Positions 13,801 to 25,800 of a stretch of 64,000 nucleotides of DNA are shown here, one piece after another (positions within the stretch are counted from its first letter, which is position 1; each line of letters begins with the position of its first letter). A model generated the notes under the pieces. The model saw only the letters and a program-made list of their open reading frames with translations, ran no database searches and had not been told where the DNA came from. The position numbers and the translations under genes are program-made. The DNA is from Paragonimus skrjabini miyazakii (lineage: Eukaryota; Platyhelminthes; Trematoda; Plagiorchiida; Troglotrematidae), in NCBI GenBank assembly GCA_014338405.1, contig JTDE01000127.1:311826-375825 (forward strand), written 5' to 3'.

Positions 13801-16800
13801 ACGTTTACAATTAAAATATTGCCTTGTAAGTTTGGTTTATGGGTCACATACTGCACTGATTTTCAATTGTTTATGTAGCATGTTATCTTCATTCAAATTG
13901 AATGTGTTGGCAAATATCAAAATTCTTCTTGAACCATTTCCTACTAGACCATGATTTACATTTAACCTGAAATAATACCAATAATCATTGGTGTCATTTG
14001 GAAAACAGGTTACTAAGTTTATCCAAACTACAACAGCTGAGGTGCATTTTAAATGCTAAAATCAGCTTCAAAACGAGGCTAAATATCATGAATGTAAGCG
14101 TTCATTTCACGCCAATATACAATCTAAACCACGATAAGCATAATTTAGCCACTATGATAAGTACCCCTTCAGTAGCAAATTTTCCGCGGTTTCTTTGTTT
14201 TTCTGTGGGAAAGAGTACGACTCAGCTTTCTCATTCACAAAGTGTAACAAGCAATGGTTGATTTACTGAACCGCCCTTCTCTTCTGCTCTCTCTCTCTTT
14301 CCCTTTGTCCGCCATATTTGTAATTTTCTTCCAGAATCAAAAGTAATTAGTTTTCGACACAAAAAAACGTTAGTTAATAGTCAAGTTAAACCAGAGAACA
14401 CATAAGCGATTAACAAGTTTATAGGAAACAGATTTTATCTTCATTTTTTTGCCATCTTTTACCCAGGATGGTCAGAGGTCTAGATTTGTTGTTGTGATTA
14501 AAAATTTCGGAGGTTCAGAAACCATTGGTCATTTTTAAACGGGGATGTGGAGCTTTTACTTTAAGGTTAGTAATTCCCATCTGTTCCTAACTTGAAAAAA
14601 TCGATTGCACAGAATACATTTTTCTAATTAAACCCTGTAAATTATTCAGATTTAAATCTCAAAGCTGCTTTAAAATACAAATAGTTGAAAGTTCACCAAC
14701 TCATTTTTATTCAAATAATAACATCACAACGACAAACTCACGAAGCCTATTGTGTAAGGGTTAGGAAAATTTGAACTTAGTTAACAAGACAAAAGTGGTG
14801 AAGACATTTCTATTGAATATAACACTTTTGGTGTGGTATTTACGAGAAGATGCATAACAGTTCAACTGATCGACTGAAGCTATATGTCAGTAAACAAACC
14901 AGGAATGACGTTCTATACACAGTTGAACAGTGGTAAAGTCACAGGTAAATCAAAGATAAACAACCCTCGTAATTACTGATATTTTGAATCAACTTTCAAG
15001 CCGTTTGTGGACCAGTTTTATGGTTTATCTGAGTCATCTCCGTCCATCCAAAAGAGAAGATCGAATTGAACATTGCCGTGTCTCACTGGCAGACAAATGC
15101 AAGACCCACAGTTTAACTACTTGGTATGGCTTTGTATCACAGAACGATGGAAAGCAATCGAATGGTGGCAGGAAAAAGTGTCAAACTTTGAAGGAGAACA
15201 CGCATAAACACTTACTACACTTTATTCATTGGAGGTCATATATTACTAAAATGCGAAAGTTTTCGGAAAAATGGATCTTGTGTTTTAAAAAAGACAGGAT
15301 AAAAACAAATTGTATCGCGATGTCTGGAAGTATTGGTTAACATGGCTTAACCTGATGCTAAAATAGATTCAAGTTTCAGCTTTGATTATGGAATTTTTAC
15401 CTCATGAATCGCACTCTTAAATCCACGTGACATTAAATGTTTTGTTTTGTTTTGTCCTAATCAGCACAATCTGCAGGTTAGGTTAAATTTCAGTAAATTT
15501 CATAGCTTTGATCCGTTTGATTACCAGTCTTAAAAACAACGCTTCAAACAATAGAAATCAAGTATATCGTTATGGTGTGCCGTTTTCTATAAATCAACAT
15601 CAGCGCGATCGTGGTGGCAGTCTTTTATCTACATTGTCAAGAATGATCGGTAAACTATGAAACTAGCTTACATAGTTCTAAAATAAGCGATGCGTCTACA
15701 GATGCTAGTCGATTAGGTAGTGGTCACGCTTCACAGACCCAGATTTTTATGATTCTGCCAGAAACAGCGAGTTTGACCAGATGAAAACAAGCTCAAACCA
15801 AATCCAATCCGCTCAAATGAGCTACTTGCTGAGCAGCACGTGAAAAAGGGTGATAGTCGAAATAAAGAGAAGCGATACAGTGAGACAGATTATTAGGATA
15901 CCTGAAACAGCTCATTATTCGAGGAGTATGACTACCACAAAGTGTCAGGGTTCAACATAGTGGAGAGAATACTTATCTAATGACCGTAGACAGTCAATCT
16001 ACAAGTAAAAACAAATATACTGGACTAATATTTGAGTGGATCTCAACATTTGTTTTGACTCCTTCTACAGAGCTGCACTTCAGCCTGCTAATTACAATCC
16101 CTGTCCCATACCCGGTGCCAAACGAGTTCAACCAGACATGTTCATTATACAAACGCACCTCTGAAGTATCTTTAAGAATGAGTTGAAGTGTATTTACCTA
16201 GTTTCAATCCTAGACGGGTGGCCATATACTATCTCCAAAAATTAGTTTGGTTGTCTCCAACTGGTTGGACTTGATTTGTCGAGCATCTACAGATTAAAGG
16301 TTCAGTTTTAATCTTACACCCTGTCAAAAGATCAACAACTGTCTGCTATTTCCAGACATACTCAACGGTTACGTGAAGATGGCTCGATTAGGGGAGATAT
16401 CTGTCGGACATCCGAGTGTTCCAGGCAATACCTAAACTTCAGCAGTTTCGGACCGGCCCAACACAAATGACCACTGGTACATATGCTGTTCACACAAGCA
16501 AGACAAGCATATACTCAAGACAGTCTTGTGAAGGAATAAGACTTGACCACTCCTGTTCTACAATCAAACGGTTACACCAAAAAGTTCATGGAAAAGCACA
16601 GTAGACAAAAGGCATCACCCAAAGAGGCGATCACCGTAGAAGAAAGTCTGCATACAGCTGCCTTTTAAGGGTGATTACAGTATCACGAAACCATCAGGAA
16701 ATATAATTAAGGGAACATTTAATGCAACTGAATTCCGTGTACTAGCTCGGACTCAGAAACTACCGGGGTCTTCAATCACAAGAGATCGGCATGCCGATGC

Positions 16801-19800
16801 CAACTCACACTCTCTGCTAAATTATATGTAATTGCGTAGAATGTTACACAGGTAGAATCGAGAAATGCATGACTTCCAGAGTGGAGAAATAGTTACCTAA
16901 GTGGTTGCAAAAGTCTGTGTTACCCAAGAATGCCAACTTTGCTGAAACACGTAAATAGCCAGGTCTAGCAGTCACTAGACACTTCCTGATCAGTGGTCAC
17001 GTTATCGATCCGGCTTTTGTATTCCTGGTAAAACACTCTAATCCCAGGTCCATACGACTTGCTGTAGCCGTCGTAATCAGTCGACTTAAGTCAGCTCTGT
17101 TTGTTAAGAACCAACTGTTTTATGAACCTGACACTCCCCTGAACTTGGTGACCAATCCTAACTCGTTGATTAACTATCTATCCCTTTATTTGTTTGCCAT
17201 AAAAACCAATTAGTGTCATTGTAAATTCGACACGGTTGAATTGGTACAAAACGGTTGCATCTGCCGCTTTTCGTGTTCTTACCGTTTTGCTGAAACATCT
17301 GAAGGAAACTAATTGATTTAAGTTTTGACTTCGGTTGAATTCGAACCAACAACAGATACAACATGCCTAAACACAATAAGCGCCCTCCAGCCGAGCTACA
17401 AAGACATGCCAGAAGTTCAAAGATAAGTAACGGTAAGGCCAACGAGTGAAAGCTAATTACAACTTCTAAAACCAATATTAGCAGCCCACATTCTTTCACT
17501 TTTTAAGTTAGTGATCCTAAACAAACGTTTTGTTTATCCATCTTCTTTCATCTTCATTTCACTCAACAGGACTTCAAAGTGGTACGGAATACTTAGTAAG
17601 TGTCAATTCAATGAACTCAAAGCACGGCGCAAGTGCTCACACGAATTTTATTCATGTACGAACGGAATCATGTAAGTTTACAGTACTGCTGTTTGTGAGT
17701 TGTTATATATTTTAAAAAATCTGAATGTTGATGAAGTGAACGTCAGTATAAATTTGTTTTAAGTCGAAAGTCACTAACCTTTAGTTAACACATTTTCATT
17801 CGTATAGCCCATTTAATCTGATTCACTACACAACAAGTAGTTGACCAAAGATTACTTTGTCTCACAACTTGACCGTGATTTACATCTCTGTACAGACAAA
17901 CGTTTGAACTCTTGTCAGAGTTCCTGTGGAGCGAGCGCATTGAACGTTACGCTGATAACACAGTAGGCATGATCAGATCATCATACAAATTCAAAATCAA
18001 GCCTATTTGATGGAAATTTTCAAATTTGATCAGACTTAGAAAATAAAAATAGACAAGTTTTGCTCATGTTAGAGATTCTCGGTAGTGCATATCCCTGTTA
18101 CTACCGGGATTTGAATGCCGGTCTACGTTTGCACGATGCGACCATGTTAAGCACACTATACTAGTGACTTCACGTCTAGAACGACCGCAGTACTGTATCT
18201 AGACGTTCAGCTGGATTCACCTGTGAAAACTACTCAGTATTTAACGAAACCACGTCGGGCGAAATTGGTATTATGTTCAAACCCCACGCAGTTATAATTA
18301 GTTCTGCAAACGTTCCTTTAAAAAACGAAGACTTGGGCTTATTGTTTTCCTGCCAGAACGGAGGTTGTATCAGAGTGCGAAAGATGTTATAAAACATAGC
18401 TGACGTCAATTGTACCTTAAATGAACTACTCGACTGTAAACAATATTTGACAGCTAAAGCATAACCGCCTAGAAGGCTTTCTCATGTTGTCATCAGTCTC
18501 GAATGTGTGTAGTACAGTCGTCTTATTGACTACTCTATAGCACCGTGATCAGGTCTACTTTGCCAACCTGAAATATACAACCTCATCAGATCCACTTTAG
18601 AACCTGCAGTTATCGATGGGTAGTTTAAGATTTTGTGCCACAAGTTGAATACTACCCATGACTAATTGCAGCTTCTTTTTAAACTTTGCATTCTGTAAAG
18701 TTTTTAACAAGAAATTAGAGCAACACAGTGAGGTCATGCTCTATTGGAAACCAAAAGTCGATTTTTTTTAGGACAGTGTACAACTTTTTCAAGCACCGAC
18801 ATTATTACTCCGGTTTAAGATTGAATTCTTACTTTTGGACAAACTTGGTAACAAAATTGTGCACAGTAAACAATTTTGTCGTCAATTAAGTTTACATTAG
18901 TACCTGGAGTATAACACTTCTGATGATTAGATCTGACGGCTTACAAACCTAAAAGTGACATAACGTGAAAATACCTGACAGCTGCGTATCAGTCAATAAA
19001 TTACGATGAAACAGTCCAAGTGAGTTTTGCCTGCATTTCCAAGGGGCCTTAATCAGTGGATGTAGAACTTTGGCAATGCATAACATAAATTCACAAATTA
19101 GCTCTAAAGAACCACACGAACATTTCTCATTGTGCGCAAATATTTCAAATCTAACGGGCCACGTGTAAAGTAAACAGTGATGAATTTCGTAGTAATTTGA
19201 CAGCAGACGACTTCTCAGATTGAAAGCTGGGAACAGCTGTCTACACTGTCTGTATTAGGACTGAGTACCATAACGTAGAGAGTTAATTCTAAACCATATG
19301 CCAATAAGTCCATGCATGACATGAAATATGATACTGATCACCGAATTCAACAGAATGGACAGGCGTGCACTCTCTCTGACAGATTCGGTGTTGTCTTACA
19401 AACCAATTTTACAGCATCTATTTTTACGTGCTCCTTCCACTGAGTTTTGGATAAAGGTAAACCATTCTAAAACCTGATAGGTGTTGCCAAATCTGGTCAA
19501 AATTTACGTGGTTACTCTTATTGTTATCCACAGGTATTTACAAGTTCCGTCACATTATCTCCACATGCAAATTGTTACATATGAAGAAATCTGTACACCC
19601 ACTCATTTTTATATTAAAACCATTTTAAATTATCAACGGTATTCCAGAGCACAGCATGTTTAGATGTCTACGCAATCTTTCCACGTATCATTCTCGATAT
19701 AGTAAACTTAGTTGCCTCCCAATAAATTTAGGATTTTCCAACTTCCTACCATAACAAATACCTTGAGAATACAGTCTGCGACAAGAAACACAGCTCGGAT

Positions 19801-22800
19801 ACTCCATGAAAAAAAAACTAGTGGAAATATTGCTTCATAGAAGAACTACAGTTTGCCGTTTATCTCAATATGCACATATTTTTAGACACATGATACCTAT
19901 GAAACTTTGTCAATAATGCTTCACCTACTTATGAGTAGGCCGTGAGAATTCGGGAATTTGAAACAATTGGTTTCCTTGAACAGTTTAGACCAAGCAGTTA
20001 GAACAAGAACACTGGTAGATGCAAACACTTCGTATTAACTCATCACTACCAAATTGACATTAAAACGGGTGGTTTTTTTATAGCAAACAACTGGAGGGGT
20101 GGATAATCAATAAGCGGATTAGGATAGGTCATTAAATCCAGGGTAGGGTCAAATTCACGAACAGATGTTTCTGAACAGTGTCGGTTAATTGCGACTGCTT
20201 CGGCAAAACGTAAGAAATTGGATTCGAATGACGTAACAGGATTCTGAGTGAACAGCATGAATTGATAACGTGACCAGTGGTCAGGACGTGTCTAGCGACT
20301 GAAGAATACAGAACCCCATAGAAGGACATCTTCAGCTGCTCTTACAGTTGGTCGAAAATCAGATAATTGATCAATAAGATTCTCAAACTGGGTTTCAATA
20401 CCAGTGCGATCAGGCTTATGTGATAGTGTCTTATAATCATGACCTAAAGCTAATGTTTCTAATTGCAGTGAATTCAACTGTACTGAAGAACAGTTCAGTA
20501 GGTATTCACTGGGATTCAGTAGAATTGGTTCATCACCTTGTTTCGTACGTGACTTCCGCAACCGAATGATACAGGTCTTATTTGTACGATCGATGACTTT
20601 CCTACAGAATAGTGTAAAAGTGATACGACAGCAAAGTGTCCAGTTTTCGACGACGGATAAAATATGGCAACGTATCTGCTGTAAGCCACCCAGTCCCATT
20701 TGAGCAGTTTCAATGTGAGCAATGTTGCTGAAACACGTAAACAGCCAGTTTTATCAGTCGCTAGACACGTCCTGACCACTGGACACGTTATCAATTCATG
20801 CTGTTCACTCAGAATCCTGTTACGTCATTCGAATCCAATTTCTTACGTTTTGCCGAAGCAGTCGCAATTAACCGACACTGTGTTCAGAAACATCTGTTCG
20901 TGAATTTGACCCTACCCTGGATTTAATGACCTATCCTAATCCGCTTATTGATTATCCACCCCTCCAGTTGTTTGCTATAAAAAAAACCACCCGTTTTATT
21001 GTCAATTTGGTGGTGATGAGTTAATACGAAGTGTTTGCATCTACCAGTGTTCTTGTTCTAACTGCTTTGTTCAAACTTGATTAATAATCACCACATACTA
21101 CGGATACATTTACCTCGTTTGCTGTATACCCTAAAGCAACATCTCCGTGACTTGCCTGATAAATTCCAAACTAAATGAACTACTCAAGTAAATCGTAACG
21201 GACAAAGGAAAGTGAAACGGCTCACATTCGCATGCAAGGATTCACTTCAATCTGCGACTCACACTTCATACGCTTGTACGTTTCAGGGCCGAATTATGTC
21301 GTGGTTTTCGAACAAATATTTAATCAAACTATATCATTTATAACCGCGAAAACACTATTTTTCAAATCGCGCGAACGAAGTTTTGTCAACAAAACATTTT
21401 GTTATTTTTCTAATCATCAACCTTAGAGTATGAAAAGAAACTGAAACTGAGAAGGCACTGAAACATTTCCAGTGCTGCCATGTAACTAACCAAGCAAATT
21501 ATACTTACGCCAAATCCTTTAGGTCGATATTTACTTCAAGATCAAATAGCTGTATTTGTACACTATAGGTTTCGTTAAAAACGTTCTCAACCAAATTTTC
21601 AACTCAGAATAGAAGTGTTACGTTCATAGTAACTGTTTCATGTCGAATGGTGCCTAAATTACAACAGGAAATCTAGCGCCATTACATTACCTGTCAGCAC
21701 AAGTTTAGCTTCCCAGTAAATTGACGAATATAGCACTCATATTTGCTAAACATGCATCTGTCTGAACTAAAAAGATTCTAAGTAGTATTTGACTTGTCAG
21801 AGCATGAAATAGGCTTATCTAATCGAAAACATCAAAAATTAATTGGTCTTGTATCGCAAAATTAGCGGCCAATCTTAAACTTAATCTTTCGTGGAAATGC
21901 AAAATGATGAAATAGAAAAATATCTTGTAACAAAAAATTAAAACTAACTCAATAAAAAGTACACGAAGCTTCCCCTACAAACGGACAGGCCTTTAAATAT
22001 TTTGTCTTTCCGTTTAGAAATGAATCATTTTGTTGGCTTGCCATACCTTTCTGAGCAGCCAGAATCTATATAGGACATTTGCAGCCATTTCAAAGGAAGT
22101 GTTTTATATTATCGTAATCCAGCAGACGATTCGTATCAAATCATATATCTTCGTTTATTTCCTCCATCAGATGACAATCCCCTTGGATCACCGCTTGTTC
22201 CACCCTTGTCCAGTGCTGGCCCATCAGATGATAACGCACTTCTCATCATAGTAGCAGCTTGTGTGTTCGGATTTGTTGTACTTGTTGTCAATCTAGTTGT
22301 GATTACCTTTCTGGTTAAACGACGAAAACAACGCAGACTGTTGGCAAGACAGAGTAAATTGCGCGCTCAGCAAAACAGTGGTTTAGCTATGTCTAACGGA
22401 TTCACCATGGTCCCTCAAACAAACACCTTCGACGGACCTGTAAAACAAGGACTGACAAACGACCAATCCGACCCTTTGGCTATGTCATTTGTGTCCGATT
22501 ATGCAGACCGGTGCGAATGTTGTCCACGGAGCAGATCGAAACCGAGTAATTCAGGTTGGTTACACAACGATATCGAATAGACACATAAGCAGCACATTTG
22601 AACCTATTACCAGTGATAAAATATGTGAGTAATACAGTGGAGACAAATGACTTCCAGAGTAATCAAACCTTAAAGTAGGTCCCCTGTTGAGTAAAGCTCT
22701 TGAATTAGTTAACTTTCACCGAGTTTGCCTCATTAATACGTATCCCACGAAAACGAAAGGTGATGAACACCTGCTTCATCAGATCAACGAGATCAGTACA

Positions 22801-25800
22801 TATTCTGTATTCAAAGACTTTGAAACAACACTGAGGGAAGGGATGGGCATTAAATGGGATGTCGTGTTTAACAATAATAAATTTTAAACAATCCACTGTT
22901 TTCTAACCAATTTGTTGACCACCCAAAAAGTTCCATTATTATGTTCTAATCGCTCAGGTGGCAAACCACCAGCAATGTTTATGACCTGTTTGGATATCTA
23001 ATCACATCTCCAACGTAGAGTTGAGAGTAGAAATCCGAGTTCGAAAGATATTCACTGGTGTCACTTTTCATCAGGGAAACCGCAGTTTACAAGAATATAT
23101 AGCTTGTGATGGAAGTGTCGAACTAGGTTAACCAGATAACGAGGCGATTGATTGAATTAATATCCTGATCAGGTTAAATGATCGGCTAGAACTGTGTAGA
23201 TTACACAAAAAGCTTGATCTAGATCAGTACGGAGGGGTAGTTACATCAAAGCCTGATAACAACTTCGACAACGAAAACCAGCTTCTGCAGAAATAGCTTA
23301 TTTTAGACCACGATACCCTGTTTTTTGTATTTCTCTGTAGTTGCCAAGACGAAAAGTCACATTACAAGAACACAGTGATTTCCGCATTCTACCCTTATTT
23401 CTGTATCACAATGGCATAAGAACCTCTAAACCATTCATGACTACTATGAATCAGTGGCCACTTGAACAGTGGAACTGGTTGTGTATCTTCTAAATTTGTA
23501 CATTCACATTACAGTACACAAAGAAAGTGTACGGTGAACGAAAATCGATTTACCTGTTTATTCACAGGTATTCAATTGAACTACTGTTCAATTAATGCAA
23601 AGTCTATCGTTTTGATGTGGAATATAGTAATCGAAGTGAGAGTGAACATTCTCTGTGCTTTTGTCAGACCGTTCTGGTCATTCATAGACAACCAGTTTTA
23701 AACACAGGAAGAAATGGTTGGAAGAAGAAAAAACAGTTCAACTGGTCCTGCTAATCAGTCGTTAACCCTGTACAATCATAAAAGACGTTTGATTGAAAAT
23801 GATACGAATATCCTGATAAAGTCTTCACAGACATCTCAACATATTAAATTGACCAATTCTTTTTAGGTATTTTGCAACCATCAACTCCCGTGTTAGAGAA
23901 TTTACGCCAGAAAATTGTACCATTTTGAGAGACCATGTCTACATTTTCAGGTTCCGGCTGAACGTTGAACGTCTACTCTATCTGGGCATTCTCACCACAC
24001 ATAAAAACAAGAGGATCAGTAAAGTTTAGCCTTCATAGGAAGTCAACGTGATCTGAACCCACTATACCAGTTACAACCCGGTGAAACGTGTGATATAGTG
24101 GGAGCACTGTTCACCAGAGCGCGTCACATTGCATACTCGACTACGTTGCGCAAGAACTGAAAATGTTCACGAAAACTGGAGATAAATAGATATACCCAAA
24201 TTTTTTAGTGAACGTCACAGCAAACCGAAACCCAAAAGTATTCAAAACGATGAGGTAGCCAAGAAACTAGTGTATAGTGAACTGCTTCTCAAAAGGTAAA
24301 TTGCGATATTGAGACAACCCATCGAACTGTCTCTCGCTGAAACGAGCCAATAACACTACAGAATTATGGGGTCGTTAAACAAACCGATGTATCACTTAAC
24401 CAAGTGGGGTTAAAAACAAGCATTACAGCTAGACACTGTATTCACTATGAATCGCAAGCACTTAGCCTCATCGATCGAACGATACATCCTGTCAAGTGGA
24501 CACATCGTGGAGTCGACCTCAGCCTTCACCATCCCAGTACGTAATCACGGCCCACGGTCCTTAAATTTTGCTGAGGCCGTCGATATAAATACGTTCGTAT
24601 CTGTGTTGTGTAATCAGAAACAGTTATTTGTAAACTTTAAATCGTAGTGGGCCGAGGCCAAAGTGAATGTCATTCAGATCATACTGTTGTGGAGCCTGAT
24701 GTTCATATACTTGTTCATACTTCCTTCAAGTGTTGTAGATGTCAAACTGAAAGTCCCAGTGTTATTTTTATTTGCTACCAACAACCTAGCATTGATCAGA
24801 GTTCGTCTTTTATTTTGTTTAAATTACTTAGGGGATATAACCGTTTTATGTTTACTTACCAGAAACATACATTATGGTATTTTATGCTACAGGCTACGTG
24901 AAAGCTGATTCATATGAGACGTTTACTAGGCCAAACGGTCATGTGACGCCCTATTTTGGTCGTCCATCCACGCTGACTGAACACGAGGCAGATCAGCTGA
25001 AAAGATTTCAACAGCAGCAACAACAACAACAACACCTTGTTTATGGACATGCCGAACAGGAGAATATGCCGGAATTCAGTCACATTTCCACCAATCAGCT
25101 AGCGAACGGTGTCCCACTTAATCAGTCATATCACAGCTCCAGTACATTGGACCGTACCGGATTTGGCTTGGGAAGCCTGGACCAATTAGATCCCAACTCC
25201 TCTCGTCGCTTTATGACAGCAGATCTGAATCCCGACCCTTTGAATATGTATGGAACGCCATCGGAGCCTATGTTGCAGCAACAAAACCAAGGAAGAACTA
25301 GCATCCAACCTCAGTTGCACCAGTATACCCCCCGTCAATCTGCAACACATACTGCTCGTTACGCGGGAGTGAGTTGTGTCGATCGAATTTTATTCGTTAC
25401 CACAATACCTTCTACAGAAAACATTCGAACAGTGTAACTTTAGTTAGACATGTCAGACAAGAAACATAAGTGAACAGCTTAAGTGATCACTATTTTCGAG
25501 TGCATTTTAGGGACAATCAACAGTTGAAAATGTTAACTGCCGCTGCATTAGAACCAAGGATAACTGTGTCAATGCAGGAGTAATCCCACCGGGGTAGTCT
25601 AGGTGGGCTTGGCAACTTTCATAGGGCAAAGGAGGACGGGCAGATAACTCACTCTCGAAGTGAGGGATCTGAACTACTGGAGTGGTTTTTAGTTCGACTA
25701 GTAGATTGCATGCCACAAAGAAGCAACCGGTCCTTGTAGCTGGTCCGAACTCAACGAAAACGCCAGATATTTAAAAACAGACTCGGCTTTATAATAACAA

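Larger units (their letters stand above)
19992..21067. mobile_element. Penelope-like element insertion with inverted terminal arms
   Basis: Left arm 19992-20302 and right arm 20754-21067 are nearly perfect reverse complements (about 310 nt, few mismatches). Each arm read outward encodes the end of a Penelope-type protein: SVARHVLTTGHVINS, later SYVLPKQSQL, then the noncoding 3' tail. The 451-nt spacer on the minus strand (frame 20292-20699) encodes NCSSVQLNSLQLETLALG and later VETQFENL-like text (IETQFENLIDQL), a segment normally near the N-terminus of these proteins, so the RT core between the two parts has been deleted in this copy. Arrangement: C-terminus (minus), N-terminus (minus), C-terminus (plus). 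Partial inverted copies are known for Penelope-like elements. High arm identity implies a recent origin. Confidence 0.75.

Noticed and set aside
14984..15340. 118-codon open frame (+) in a nephrin-like intron
   Set aside because: No recognised motif, no splice context, composition like the flanking intron; likely chance.
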